A DNA stretch of 64,000 nt from Zygnema cylindricum (GCA_037447655.1 JBBHKE010000159.1:1-64000), one strand, 5' to 3'. Shown: positions 17,978-31,140, counted from the stretch's first letter. Notes: a model not told the origin generated them from the sequence alone. Numbers and translations are program-made.

Positions 17978-20900
17978 GTTTATAGGCCCACCGCCCAAAT
18001 TGCCTATTTTTGACGGAACTGACTACTTATACTAGGAAGATATGTTGAGCTCATGTTTTGAGGAGAGGGACTTGTCACCCATTGTGGAAGGAACAGCGGA
18101 TGTGACTGCGTCGGATTGGAGAAAGAAGAATCTCCATTGCCTCAACGTTTGAAGCAGTCTATGACAAAAGATTTGGTAATGTCGTATCTTGAGATGAAGA
18201 AAGCATCTAATGTTTTGTTTAGTGTACGTGCTATGTATGTTCAGCTAGATGTTACCGTCTAGACAAACATAGCTACTCAGATTTTTGAATTTAAGTATTC
18301 TGGAGGTAGTATGTCAAATCATTGTCATGCTATAAAAAGGTTGTTTGTTCAGAGTACTAGTGCAGGTGGGGACTTTTCACCACCTCAGCAGGCTATGTTG
18401 TTGATGAGAACTTTGCCTGATGAATATAAGGGAGCCATGGATAGGCTTAAGGCTATTCCACAGCGTCAATGGAACATAGCATTAGCATTTCAACTCATCT
18501 TGAGTGAAGAAGCTAACCAAATGTCACAAAGAGGTAGTAGTAAGTCTGTTCAGGCACTAGCTTACCAGTTTTTGGATTCTAAGATTGGCAGTGGCAGTGG
18601 TAGAGGTAGTGGTCCTAGAAGGTCACCATTAACCTGCTATTATTGTGATGAAAAATGGCATGTGTTAAGAATGTGTCATGCTTACAAGAGAGTGAAAGCC
18701 ACAAATTTTTTTTGCTCTTGTTGGGACGAAAGCCGGGTTCCTTCTCAATCAGGTGGTCGACCAACTGCTCTTTTTAACAAATTTAAGGAGGAGGATGTAA
18801 GCAGTTTTCCCGACAACAGCGAAAAGAAATACTTTGCGATGGCACAAGCAACGGAAGGCGTGGAGGAAGACGAATGGATTATGGACTCCGGCGCATCTGC
18901 CCACATGTGCCGCAATCGCCATCTATTTGAGAGTATTCAATTTATTTCACCCATCAAAATTTATTTTAGTAATGATACCTTTGTTGAGTCAAAAGCAAAA
19001 GGGAGGGTGTCACTTATGTTGAACGTAGAGGGAAAACCTGTGAGAAGATGTGTTGCATGTCCCAGCTTTTAAAAGAAATTTTTTCTCTACGTCAGTGGTA
19101 GAATAGAAAGGTATTAAAACTATATCTGAGAATGGAAAGAAAAAAGTAAGTAAGAATGGGAAAATAGCTGCAGAGGGATTTGCTGGTGAAACAATTTGTA
19201 TTGGTTCAGTCTTGCAAGTGATAATGACAATGATGTTATGTACTCAAGTTTAATCAGTGATTGTGATTTATGGCATAAACGTTTAGGACATGTGAATTAT
19301 GATAGATTAGAAAAGATGGTAAATAAAAAAATGGTGGAAGGTGTAAAAATTAGTAAAAAAACCAACATCAAATGTATGTGATGGTTGTGCAATGGGAAAA
19401 ATTCATAAGTTGCCTTTCCCTTTCAAACTGATCATAGAAGTAGCAGGGTGCTAGAACTAATTTATTCAGATGTATGGGGGCCATCTAGGTATCCATCTGT
19501 GGGAGGTGCTAAGTTTATGCTTACCTTTACTCGTGACTATAGTAGATTTACTACAGTTTATTTTTTGAGAAGTAAAGATGAAGTTTTTTCAAAATTTAAA
19601 AAGTATAAGGCTAGGGTTGAGAATCTACATGAGAGAAAGATAACGGGATTCAGATCTGATAATGGAGGGGAGTATATTTCTAATGAGTTTGCAGAATTCC
19701 TAAAATCGCATGGAATCTCACGTCAACTAACTGTTCATTATTCTCCGGAACAAAACAGTGTTTCAGAAAGGATGAATAGGACCATATCATAGTGTGCTAG
19801 GACAATGATGGCTGATATGGACATAGATTTCAAATTTTGGGCGGAAGCTATGCATTGTGCAGCTTATGTGAGAAACAGGCTAGAAACAAGGGCAATAAAA
19901 GATAAAACTCTTTATGAAATGTGGATAGGACACAAACCAGATGTAAGTCACTTCAAAGTGTTTGGAAGTAAGGTATTCTTGCTAGATAATGATCCACAAA
20001 AATGGAAATTAGAGCCAAAAGGCATACCAGGTATATTTTTAGGGTATGATGATCATGCCAAGGGTTATAAAGTATATGACATTAAGAGAAATAGAGTTGT
20101 GGTAGCCAGAAACATCATAGTGAAGGATGAGGGAAAAGGAACAGATGTATTTTGTCAATGTAGCGATGAAAAGAAAAGTCGAAGTGTTGATTATATCTTT
20201 TTAGAGGAAAAATCCCATGTTTTTCAAGAAAAATGTAGAAAATGCATCTAGTTTAGCTCAAAGTGACTTGCAATCATCTTCTCCACCAGAAACAGGAAGT
20301 GTTATGCCCGAAAGAGTTGCAGACTATCCTCTACCTCAAGCCGAAACTGAATCACAAGAAGAATCACATGTATCAAGGAGGAGGACCCAACCATCTATAC
20401 CAGCATCAGAATTTCCAAGCGGAGTGAGACGAAGTGCGCGACTCAGGGGAGAATATGCAGACTTTGCTCACTCAGCACAAATAGAAGAGCCTCTAACGTT
20501 GACGGAAGCTTTTTCAAGTAATGAAAGGGGAATACTGGGTGAAAGCGGTCAATGAGGAAATGAAGTCTATCATAGAGGCCCAAACATGGGATCTGGTAGA
20601 ACTTCCTCCAGGAAGAAAGGCTATTGGAAGCAAATGGGTGTTTAAAATTAAAATTGAACCCAGACAATACCGTAGACAGGTATAAGGCTCGCTTGGTTGC
20701 TAAGGGATATAATCAAAAGGAGGGGATAGATTATGAAGAAACTTTTCACCAGTTGTAAGGTTACCATCTGTACGCGTCTTACTTACATTAGCTACTATAG
20801 AGGATTTTGACATCCACCAAATGGATGTCAAAATTGCCTTTTTGCATGGTGATTTAGATGAGGTCATTTATATGAAGCAACCTGAGGGTTTTGAGGAAGT

Positions 20901-22070
20901 AGGAAAAAAAAATCTTGTCTGCAGACTTTTAAAATCATTGTATGGCCTAAAACAGGCCCCTAGGCAGAGGAACCGAAAGTTAGATGAGGTCTTGACAGGA
21001 ATAGGGTTTACTAGAATTAGCTCAGATCATTCAGTATATCTGATGTGTGTGATAATCCTGATGAGGTGATATTCATTGTTGTGTATGTTGATGATTTGCT
21101 GCTAATTTGTAGGAACAAAGAAGGAATTGCTAGAGTTAAACACGCTCTTAATTCACAATTTGTAATGAAGGATTTGGGTGAGGCAAAATATATCCTTGGA
21201 ATACAAGTTGAAAGAGATAGAGAAAAGAAAATAATAAGGCTAACTCAAAAAGAAACGATAGGAAACATGTTGGAAAAATTTGGCTTGGCTGATGCCAAAG
21301 GTTGTGCAACTCCTATGGAGTACAAGCAAAATCTTGAAAGAATGGAGCATGAGTTTGGATTCATAATAGATGAGGAACTCAGTGTAGAAGAGCAAAAATT
21401 TATGTCCCAAGTACCCTACAGACAAGTAGTAGGAAGTCTGGCTTACTTCATGAATTGCACTAGGCCCGATATAGCTGCAGCTGTTGGTGTGTTGAGTAGA
21501 AGTCTACAAAATCCACGAAAGAGAGATTGGGAGGCAGCAAAAAGGATCTTAAGATATCTTGTTGGGACTAGGAATCTTTGGCTTACTTCGGGAGGGGACA
21601 AGGTTAGTATTAAAACTTGGAGTGATGCTAGCTATGGTGATGTGCCTAGTAGGAAGTCTACAACTGGGTATGCCATTCAGATAGGAAGTGGAACTTGTAG
21701 TTGGAGTAGTAAACTTCAAAAATTCAAGTCACAATCAACTATGGAAGCCAAATACATAGCTGCAACCGCAACCTTAAAGGAGTTGCTTTGGATTAAGGCA
21801 TTTCTTTAAGAATTGGGGTATACACAACACGGAACACAAGTAATGTGGTGCGACAATCAGGCAGCCATTTCTGTGGCTACAAACCCAAGTCACCATTTTA
21901 AGAGTAAGCATATGGACATTCGGCTACATTTGGTACGAGAGAAAGTATTTGCAAGAGTAGTCAAACTTTGTTATTTGCCTGATGAGAAAATGGTTGCGGG
22001 CATGTTGACACAAGCCCTTCCCGCTCCTAAGTTGGAGTACTGTAGAAAAACATGTGGTCTAAGTGAGTAA
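17829..22070 (+). pseudogene. copia D gag-pol, broken
   Basis: Gag starts in the LTR with a Ser/Pro/Ala-rich leader, then the shared PIFDGTDYLY motif. It stops at 18033, where TAG stands in place of the conserved TGG. Pieces then follow in several frames: gag core (18311-18560), zinc knuckle CYYCDEKWHVLRMC (about 18640), protease DSGASAHMC (about 18884), pre-integrase LGHVNYDRL (about 19285), integrase YSDVWGPSRYPS and RSDNGGEY (19460-19680), reverse transcriptase with YVDDLLL (about 21085), and RNase H WSDASYGD (about 21620) and DNQAA (about 21855), ending at TAA 22068. At least six interruptions make it non-functional. Confidence 0.9.
17978..17992 (+). other. primer-binding site of copia D (diverged)
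   Basis: GTTTATAGGCCCACC directly follows the 5' LTR and matches the initiator tRNA-Met anticodon-arm site of the other elements at 13 of 15 positions. Confidence 0.65.
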
Positions 22071-22092
22071 GTCTTCTAAAGCTTAAGGGGAG

Positions 22093-22802
22093 TATTGAAA
22101 AGTAAGCTTTAGTAAGTCTTAGAAATCTGAGTCTAGGACTTAGAATAATTATGGAATACCAACTGTTCAACATTGACCAAATTTTGTGTAGATTTTTTGT
22201 AGTATCTACACGAATAGTAATCTTTAAGTAAATTAGTGTGTTGGGTCGCCAATGAATGTAGACGTGATAAGAATCACCGGATTTTTTAGGGTATATATAT
22301 TGTTAGTGGATAATTGTGGTCCAAACACTTAGATTTTTGTTAGTAGGGTGTCTGGTGAACCATGTACATACGTTTTTGATGTTTTCTAGATCTTTTAGAT
22401 ATTTTTTAGATCTTTTAGATGTTTTCTAGATCTATTGAGTATTTAGTTCAATTAGGATTGATCAATTCAATACAGAATGTACATTTTACACAAGAATTAA
22501 GGAAATGAGAGCACTGAGTACAGTTTAAGGTGTTTAATGCTCTATTGTCTCTAATTTGCTTGTAGTACATGTTTGTTTGGTTGAAATACCTCTTTCATTT
22601 AGAGTTGCATATCTTACACTATAGATCTAGTCTTTCTAGGCATTTCTCTTTGGTTTGCTTCCTTTAACATGTCTGATAATGGCTCAACTCCTATTGCAAG
22701 TGCTCTTATTAGCCTTAGTGCTCCACCTGCTCACGCTGGTGCAAGTGTGACTCCTAGTGGGAGTGGATCACAGCCGAGTCTTAATGCCCATGACCTACAA
22801 CA
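22093..22802 (+). repeat. 3' LTR of copia D
   Basis: 710 bp matching 17251-17977, preceded by the purine tract AAGGGGAG. It repeats the start of gag from ATG 22669. The target duplication GGCAT follows. Confidence 0.93.
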
Positions 22803-22807
22803 GGCAT

Positions 22808-22853
22808 ATCGTACAACCACGGCTGTAGGGCTCTACGTCTATGATGTAATGCG
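22808..22853 (+). repeat. repeat E, copy 1, middle part between D and B
   Basis: The 46 bp between the D duplication and the B LTR continues E. Its translation (TTTAVGLYVYDV) resembles ETAQAGMRYVYNV in copy 2 at about 54570. Confidence 0.45.
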
Positions 22854-23863
22854 TGCAATTCTGTGTCCTCCATTGGACCACAGAATACAGGAAGCCTCTA
22901 GATAGTATTTAACTAACCCACTTTAAGCCACAACCACTGCTGCCTAAGAAGGCAAACTGACAATTTGACTGCACCCCTGTGTAGCCTGGACTCCCGTGAG
23001 TCCGTAGCAAAAAGAATCACTGAAAACGGCCAACCAGGCGATACGTTATGAGCTGGCAAAAATGCCAATTTATACAAGGCTCTCTTAGAGAGAGAAGTGT
23101 CTATCTACCAAAATTTCCTAAGTCCTAAATCTCTCTCACAACCCGTATCTACTAAAGTACGAAACCAATCATATTATTGTAAAGTACAGAAAGGTACTAC
23201 GGCCGATGTACTTTCTGTACGGTCGGTGTACGACAAGGCAATTGAGTGGACGCGTGTCATATTTCCACTCGTTCGTATATACTCCGGAATTCTCGCGACC
23301 GAAATGTCATCCTTCCACGCGGCGCCACGTCATGCCACGTCCATAAAATCTAAAGTGACCATTCCGCGATTTCGGCGATGACGTGCGCCGTCGGATTAAA
23401 TCCGACATTAAATGTCGACCGTTTAAAACAAATGTCCGTTTCATTTGTTTCGTGCGAAATGACATTCGCACTAAACTCTAACAAGTTCTATGTTCGTTTC
23501 GTCCATATTCAGTTAAATCATTTCAGTATTAAACAATAGTTTAAATATAAATGAAAACCCTATATCATCTAACGGACTTCTACGACAGACTGGTTAGAGC
23601 TAACGGCTACGCCGCGCTCTACCGGTCGGGGGTTCGAGTCCTGCCAGACTCAACCTTTTGTTGAGAGTGACTTAAGTCACTCTTTAGTCCCTTCCTATGG
23701 AGCTGAGGTAGCCATGGCTCCATCGCTCTCTCTCTCCTTCAGTGACTACAACAAGTATGGGGAAAAAGGGAGAAGAGATGGAGGCAGGCTGCCATCATTT
23801 TATATATATCTTTCCGCTAATTTATTTTAGACCTAGAAAATATAAAAACTACTTATTTCAACA
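22854..23863 (-). repeat. 3' LTR of copia B
   Basis: 1010 bp. On the - strand it carries a TATAAA box (23074-23069), GTAC motifs at 23184, 23194, 23208, 23217 and 23227, and the hairpin GGACTC-CCGT-GAGTCC (22988-23003). A tRNA-like segment lies on the opposite strand at 23583-23654. Confidence 0.94.
23583..23654 (+). other. tRNA-like segment antisense within the B-family LTR
   Basis: On the strand opposite to the element, GGTTAGAGC (23592-23600) matches the D-arm of Asn/Lys-type tRNAs and GGTTCGAGTCC (23631-23641) is a perfect B box/T-arm. The acceptor stem does not pair well, so it is probably a tRNA relic or a Pol III promoter, not a working tRNA. Confidence 0.6.
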
Positions 23864-26800
23864 CTCCCCTTATTTTCTAGTCTATTTTTAATTTTTCTTT
23901 TAATCCACATTTTTTCCCTACAATATTTTAACTCTGGTGAGGGCACAGGTTTGGTCATGATGTCCGCTACCATTTCCTCATCAGATCTATATACAAGATT
24001 CACTATTTTATTCTCAACTTTTTCTCTTACAAAACTTAATCTTATGTCCATATGTTTAGCCTTAAAATGATGTTTTGGATTGGCTGCAATTTGCTATGGC
24101 GGCTTGATTATCACAAAACACTTCATGCACTCCTTCCTTCATATACCCCAGTTCTTGTTGTAAAGACTTGACCCACATCAACTCTTTCACAGCAGAACAA
24201 GAGGCCATGTACTCAGCCTCCATAGTGGACTGAGCAACCACCTTTTGTTGCTTACTGCTCCAACAGCATGCACCTTCCCAACATACAACACATACCCAGA
24301 AGTGCATCGTCTCATAGGTGCGTCCCGATAACTGGCATCACTCCAAGTAGTGATGTCAGTGTGCTCCCCTCCCAAATGCAACCATAACTCTCTGGTTCCT
24401 ACCAGATATCGCATGACTCTTTTGGCTGCCTCCCAATCCCTCTTCCTAGGATCATTAAGACTCCTACTGAGTACTCCAACTGCTGCCGCTATGTCCGGCC
24501 GGGTATTATTCATGAAATAGATCAAACTTCCTACGACCTGTCTATAAGGAATAGTCTTCATAAACTCTCTCTCTTCTGTACTCATTTGATCATCTAAGAT
24601 CATCACTCCTCCTTCTACACTCCCATCACTTACTTTTTTCAAGTCCATGGGAGTGGTACAACTATTAGCATTTTCCATCTGGAATTTCTCAAGCATATTA
24701 CCTATTGCTTCTTTCTGAGTAAGTTTGATAATCTTCTTCCCCCTATCTCTCTCCATTTGAATCCCCAAAATATATTTTGCCTCCCCTAAATCCTTTATAT
24801 CAAATCTGCCTCTAAGATCTTTCTTTAGCCTATTGATATTCTCCAAAGACTTACTTAACACCAGCAGATCATCCACATAAATTGCAATAAAAATGACACC
24901 ATTCTCATCTTCAAACATATAGATAGAATGGTCAGAGCTGATCCGGTTGTATCCCAGATCGGTGAGAAACTCATCTAGTTTCTTATTCCACTGTCGGGGA
25001 GCCTGTTTTAGTCCGTATAAGGACTTTATGAACCTGCGGACTTTGCTCTCTTCTCCTTCTTCCACAAACCCCTCGGGTTGCCTCATAAAAATTTCTTCCT
25101 CTAACTCACCATTAAGAAAAGCAGTCTTAATGTCCATCTGGTGTATTTCCATGTCTTCCGCTGCGGCCAGACTGAGGAGAATCCTTACCGATGGGAACCG
25201 AACAACTGGAGCAAAGGTCTCCTCATAGTCAATCCCCTCTTTTTGGGTGAACCCCTTCGCTACCAATCGAGCCTTATACCTCTCAATTGTATTATCTGGG
25301 TTCAGTTTTAGTTTAAATACCCATTTACATCCAATAGGTTTTCTGTCTGGAGGGCAATCCGCTAGTTCCAAGTATTTGCTTCCATGATAGAAGCCATCTC
25401 ATCATTTATGGCTCTAATCCTTCTTTCTTTCTCTGGACTATTCACTGCCTCTAAGTAAGACTGAGGCTCATGTGGGTGAGATAGCTTAGTTACCTTATGG
25501 GCAGCTTGTTTTTTCTTGTATCCTTTTGCTGCTCCTCTTTCCTCCCTCAAACTCGGAAGCTGGAATGGATGGAAGTCTTGGATTTCTTCTCACTGTCTCA
25601 TCCGCTCCCCTGTCCATGAAAACCGGTTCTTGTCCCGCTTCTTCTATCTCCTCGAAGTCCATAGGAGTATGTGAGGTTTCCGGTGAGTCTCCTGTATCTT
25701 CGATCTCCCCTGAATCTGTAATCATGGTTTCACTCATGTCCCTTTCGGGAACGACCAAGTTCTCCTCACTATCGAACTCAAATCTGATCCTTATCTTCTT
25801 TGTATATTTGAAGGGGTCAAATGACTTCCCTTCATCCATGACAACTAAGTGTTTGACCAGAATGATATCTTTCTTTCCTAAGTCATATACTCTATATCCC
25901 TTAACATCCTCATCATATCCCACAAAGTATCCAGGTTTTCCCTTAGCATCTAGTTTCTAGTTTTTCCTATCCGTGTCAAGACTGTAAACTTGACTACCAA
26001 ATACTTTAAGGTGTGAGATATATGGTTTCCTTCCAACCCATCTCTCATAAGGTGTCACCCCCTTTACAGCTGAGGTAAGGACTCTATTCTTAATATAGTT
26101 GGCACAGTTCATTGCCTCTGCCCAAAATCTCTTTCCTATTTTCTTGTCTGCCAACATACTGCATGCACTATCTCTTAGTGTTTAATTCAACCTCTCAGCT
26201 ACCCCATTTTGTTCCGGGTTATATGGTACAGTTTTCTGGTGTTGCACTCCCTCATCTCTCAGATATTCCTCAAACTGGTTAGAGGTATATTCCCCCCCCA
26301 TTATCACTCTTTATCCTCTTAATAGGGGTTTCATGCAACTTCTCACTCCATGCTTTATATTGTTTGAAGTAAGTGGATGCTTCAGACTTATTTTAAGAAA
26401 GTAGACTCTAGAGTATCGAGACCAATCATCAGTTGTTGTCATCGTAAACCTCTTTCCTCCAACCGAAGGTACTTTTGCAGGTCCCCAAATATCTGTGTGG
26501 ACCAAATCTAACACTTTGTCACCTCTATATGTGGCGGCTTTGGGAAAGGGAACTGTATGAGCCTTACCTTGAGCACAACCACTACAATCATCCATCATTT
26601 CATTATCCCCAAACTGAATGCCATCTACTACCCCAAGCTTTTTCATTTCCCTTAACCTATCAAAATGCACATGCCCCAACCGCTTATTGCCAAATCATCA
26701 CTTTAGGAACACCAACATAGTAAGCATTCTTCTTTTCATTACTCAAGTTAAGCCTAAACATTCCTTGGCTACCCTTATCTGCTGTGAAGTAAACTTCATC

Positions 26801-28227
26801 CCCATACTTAGCTTTAAAGACTCCCTTTCTAGTGAAAGTATCAAACTCTTTGTCATCTAACACACACGTAGAGACAAGATTTTTACTCAACTGAGGAATG
26901 TAAAGTACATCTGAGAATGTAAGTATAGAAGTCTTACCCTCCACTAAGACTTTCAGATCTACTGATCCCACTAGATCTGTAGTAACCACTCTCCCATCCC
27001 CATACTCTATCTCTACAGTTGGAATCTTTCTTAACTTAATGAAGAGTTCTTTATCACGACACATATGCATGGATGCACCTGAGTCGATGATCCATCCTTC
27101 CTGTGGAGCTTCTCGGATTGCTCCAAGGGCACACTTGTGCCTCCGAGGAATATCATTCTCCTCTAGACTCTCGTCAAGAAGAAGTTCCCCATCCTCCTCA
27201 GAGGACTCATCCTCAGTTTCTCCTGACACTTTTGCAACCACAAGTGCCTTTTTCTTCCCTCCGGAAGAACCCCCTCCACGGTTCTCTTGGAGCCTCAGCT
27301 CTGATAGCTTCACACAATCTGCAATAAAGTGTCCCGGCTTTTTGCAATAATGACAAAGACCCTTTGGGGCCTCTGTCCCCCAGAATGATCTTTTTCCCCT
27401 CTATAAGGTTTCTTCGGGTCCTTCCCCCATCGGTCCCCTCCTGCTAATAGAGCTTGAATGCTCTTTCCTCCTCTCCTAATCTCCATTGTGTTTTCCTGCA
27501 CAAGTATCATCTTGACTACTGTGTTCCATTTCCATGAACTATCAGGCATTCCCTGTACTCGGTACACTATGTTTTCGAACTCATCTGGTAATTTCATGAT
27601 AAGGGTGTTAACTTTCATTTTCATTGTACCTGTCCACCCAGCACTTTCCATTTCCATATACAAAGAAGAAAGATCATTACAGTAATCTAACATCTTTCCC
27701 CCTTTGTAAGTGTAACACAGTAGCTCTTGCTCAGCCAACTGGAGCTCCTGAATAGTTCCAGCTCTATAAATCTCCACCAAATTCATCCACAACTCCTCGG
27801 CCTTGTATATGTGAAGATCAGGAGTGGCCAAACCTTTAGAGAGGTGCCTCAGAACGAAGTTCTTGGCAACCATGTTTACATCCTCCCACATTTGAGTATC
27901 GTTCTCCACGATCTTCACGGTCGCGGCTCCCGATACTGTGGCAATAGGAGTGAGGGGTGTCTACTTCTCTTTCCCCTTTTCGGACATACTGCTGTCCCCA
28001 TCATCTGCCTCCACCGCTGAGGCAACCGTTGTTGCGAGAAACCTTACTCCCCCAAATCATGGTGGAGTTCCCGAAGGTGGACGTTTCACTTGTCCACTAA
28101 CGATGCCCTAGTATCGTTTTTCACACAAAGCTCCCATCATCATGGCTTCCCAATAGATGAACCCAGATCCATTAAAGGTGGGCACCCTAGAGGGTGGGCC
28201 CATAACCTGCAATTCTGTGTCCTCCAT
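23833..28227 (-). pseudogene. copia B gag-pol, broken
   Basis: Gag begins with ATG at 28227 inside the LTR and crosses the primer-binding site. Stops follow early, including TAG for the conserved TGG of the WGIVSGQ motif. Segments in order: gag core (27918-27370), zinc-knuckle remnant with a frameshift (about 27350), protease DSGASMHMC (about 27080), pre-integrase and integrase (26690-25960, several breaks), acidic linker (25923-25495), reverse transcriptase with YVDDLLV in a 394-codon frame (25371-24187), and RNase H with DNQAA (to about 24050). An extra A near the end shifts the last codons past the ancestral stop. Confidence 0.9.
28193..28207 (-). other. primer-binding site of copia B
   Basis: GGTTATGGGCCCACC on the - strand directly follows the 5' LTR. 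It is identical to the A1 site and complementary to the initiator tRNA-Met anticodon arm. Confidence 0.85.
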
Positions 28228-29211
28228 TAGACCACAGAATACAGGAAGCCTCTAGATAGTATTTAACTAACCCACTTTAAGCCACAACCACTGCTGCCCA
28301 AGAAGGCAAACTGACAATTTGACTGCACCCTTGTGTAGCCTAGACTCCCGTGAGTCGGTAGCAAAAAGAATCACTGAAAACGGCCAACCAGGCGATAAGT
28401 TATGAGCCGGCAAAAATGCCAATTTATACAAGGCTCTCTTAGAGAGAGAAGTGTCTATCTACCAAAATTTCCTAAGTCCTAAATCTCTCTCACAACCCCT
28501 ATCTACTAAAGTACAATCCAATCATATTATTGTAAAGTACAGAAAGGTACTACGACCGATGTACTTTCTGTACGGTCGGTGTACGACAAGGCAATTGAGT
28601 GGACGTGTGTCATATTTCCACTCGTTCGTATATACTCCGGAATTCTCGCAACCGAATGTCATCCTTCCACGCGGCGCCACGTCATGCCACGTCCATAAAA
28701 TCCAAGTGACCATTCCGCGATTTCGGCGATGACGTGCGCCGTCGGATTAAATCCGACATTAAATGTCGACCGTTTAAAACAAATGTCCGTTTCATTTGTT
28801 TCGTGCGAAATGACGTTCGCACTAAACTCTAACAAGTTCTATGTTCGTTTCGTCCATATTCAGTTAAATCATTTCAGTATTAAACAATAGTTTAAATATA
28901 AATGAAACCCTATATCATCTAACGGACTTCTACGACAGACTGGTTAGAGCTAACGGCTACGTCGCGCTCTACCGGTCGGGGGTTCGAGTCCTGCCGGACT
29001 CAACCTTTTGTTGAGAGTGACTTAAGTCACTCTTTAGTCCTTCCTATGGAGCTGAGGTAGCCATGGCTCCATCGCTCTCTCTCTCCTTCAGTGACTACAA
29101 CAAGTATGGGGAAAAAGGGAGAAGAGAGGAGGCAGGCTGCCATCATTTTATATATATGTTTCCGCTAATTTATTTTAGACCTAAAAAATATAAAAACTAC
29201 TTATTTCAACA
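28208..29211 (-). repeat. 5' LTR of copia B
   Basis: 1004 bp, near-identical to 22854-23863, with the gag ATG at 28227 near its end. Confidence 0.94.
28933..29004 (+). other. tRNA-like segment in the second B LTR
   Basis: Same as 23583-23654: D-arm-like GGTTAGAGC at 28942-28950 and T-arm GGTTCGAGTCC at 28981-28991. Confidence 0.6.
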
Positions 29212-29216
29212 ATGCG

Positions 29217-29470
29217 ATATGCCAAACCGTTTCAAAAATTACTATGTGTCTTGCGATGCTTCAAAAAGTTTCAAAAATATACGGTGCGGCAAAGACAAAT
29301 TGTATATGGTGACAACCATCACGGGTATTGTTGACGTATACAGTCGTCACAAAATTAAGTAACAATCTCGAGAGAATACATAGAGACACTTGTAACCCGG
29401 GTCCGCTGGATCCGCGCTAATATCCAAAGCAAGTATGCTAAGTTACAACTATATGGGATCGTACCCTTAC
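29217..29470 (+). repeat. repeat E, copy 1, last part
   Basis: This continues E after copia B. GTATTGTTGACGTATACAGT and CCCGGGTCCGCTGGATCCGC correspond to GTATTGTCGACGTATACAAT and CCGGGTCCGCCGGATCTGCG in copy 2 (54680-54785). The match fades before 29500; the spacer to 29743 holds nothing recognisable. Confidence 0.55.
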
Positions 29471-29743
29471 ACTCGGTGTTGTGCTCCAGCGTGTAATAGG
29501 TTTCAACGTCTAGACGTAGGAATGACGTTTAAACATGCTTCACCATTGTTTTATTTGTCGGCTTCTTCTTTCCATTTTATCCTTAATTTTTTTTCGTACT
29601 AGAGGTCCAATATGGACAACCATAGAAGTTGCAAAAATAGCAATAAAAAATTGATAGCTTAAAGAAAACAAAAGGAAAAAAAAAACTTATGAAGTCAAAA
29701 AGTGAAAAAAGAAACTTTTATAATTAACTATAATACTTTATAT

Positions 29744-30199
29744 CATAGTTCAAAAGTAGGTGAAAGTACACCGATACAATATGCCTATTGTACGCTAGAA
29801 ATACAATATACCCTTAAGACCCATATTGTATTTGTAGCAAAATGAAATAAAATTGTAACATGGTTTAGTTGCACATGGATAGATAGAGAATTAAACAACA
29901 TGTATAAATTTGAAAAAAAATCGAACAAAAAAATATTTTTCTGTGAGTTTTGAGCGACTTTTTATTTAAACCGTGAGATTTGAACGATCTGACGGTCGTT
30001 GATCAAAGTAGCGATCTAAGAAGATCACATGAAAAGCCCATATTACATCTTACGACAAGACTATCGTCAGATTTGGACGAACGGACGGTCGTTGATCAAA
30101 GTAGTTATTTAAGAATATCACATGAAAAGCCCATAACACAACTTACAATAAAGGCGCCGACAAAAGGCCTACAATAGAAACGCCTACTTTTGAACTATG
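29744..30199. mobile_element. inverted-repeat DNA element (family Q, short copy)
   Basis: 456 bp with inverted ends CATAGTTCAAAAGTAGG and CCTACTTTTGAACTATG. It contains two tandem units of about 85 bp (GGTCGTTGATCAAAGTAG and AAGAAKATCACATGAAAAGC in each). It is an internally shortened, reversed relative of 5718-13443. Confidence 0.8.
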
Positions 30200-31140
30200 C
30201 AATATATATTTATATATATATTTTGTGTTTTTTTCTTTAATCTCCAAAGATCTTTTGCGTTCAGACAATTTTACGAATATCTAAACGTTCAAATGTATTT
30301 TTGTCGCTTCTAAAGCTTTCAAGTTTCAGCCCGACACTGTTAGTACAATTTGGTAAGTTTTCCCCATAGTTGTCCTGTTCGTACAGATTTCGACTATTAT
30401 TCAAAAACTACGTAGTATTCGTTACTTTCATACCGTTCGTTACACTGTGAATCGTTATTAGCGTACTGTACGCTATATTGACACCCCGAAGTTTTGACAT
30501 TGATACGCGAAATACAGTGATTGAATCTAATTTATCTTTGACATTAAATACGGTACTTGTAAATTAGCGTCAATGTTATGACTGTACTGGATTCATGAAT
30601 ACAATGGTGTACGGAAGTAGATTGTTCGTACAATAGTGTACTTCTTTACCGAAATCCGTACGGAAATTGTGGTTATCTTATGTCGGTCGCATGCAAAGCT
30701 GAGTTTACAAAAATTGTTGAGTCGAGTTTGCAAAATAAACGTTCGCATACATTCAGCCGTTCGTTTTAGTGTGATATATTGTGAATGGATAACATGTGCA
30801 CATGGTAAAAACTGTCCATATTACGTAAGCGCAATGTTGCGTACTTACACATGTTCATAGTCGCGTTAGAGTTAAGTCTAATACGTTGTCGTTTTAACTC
30901 TATTTGAGATATTGCAAAAGTAATAGAGTATATATTTACACTATTACAGGGTCAAAAAGAAACATAACAGTAATACCAGACCTTTAAACCAAAGAGACGC
31001 TTATTAGAGTTAAGTTTGACCCAAAAATGGGTAATGTTTCACAAAACGACAACAAATTACTGTCACATTGTAAAAATATTAGTGTAAAGTTACAAAATTG
31101 AGGATTGAAAAAAAAGCGGCGCTTGGAAAACAACAATTGA
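30200..31140. other. non-coding stretch
   Basis: No gene seen. A single M1-type end (CACTGTGAATCGTTATTAGC) lies at 30443 without a clear partner. Confidence 0.45.

Larger units (their letters stand above)
17251..22802 (+). mobile_element. Ty1/copia retrotransposon D (decayed)
   Basis: Both LTRs begin TATTGAAAAGTAAGC (the usual TG has become TA) and end CTACAACA. The 5-bp target duplication GGCAT is exact (17246-17250 and 22803-22807). The internal region has the copia domain order but many stops and frameshifts, so it is older than A1 and A2. It lies in repeat E, 51 bp from the insertion site of copia B. Confidence 0.95.
22854..29211 (-). mobile_element. Ty1/copia retrotransposon B (complete but decayed)
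   Basis: Complete 6.36-kb structure on the - strand. Two LTRs of about 1 kb (element sense: TGTTGAAATAAG..AATTGCA) are flanked by the exact 5-bp duplication ATGCG (22849-22853 and 29212-29216). The primer-binding site adjoins the right LTR and the purine tract adjoins the left LTR. The polyprotein is broken by several frameshifts and stops. It is related to, but distinct from, family A. Confidence 0.96.

Noticed and set aside
18033-18035. Recoded stop in copia D gag
   Set aside because: It is TAG where relatives have TGG, and the rest of the element has many other breaks, so it is plain decay.
23583-23654. Genuine tRNA gene
   Set aside because: The D-arm and T-arm motifs are good, but the acceptor stem does not pair and the anticodon arm is abnormal; it recurs in both LTRs of B.
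29980-30177. Small protein with repeated sequence
   Set aside because: It is the translation of the two tandem units inside inverted-repeat element Q.
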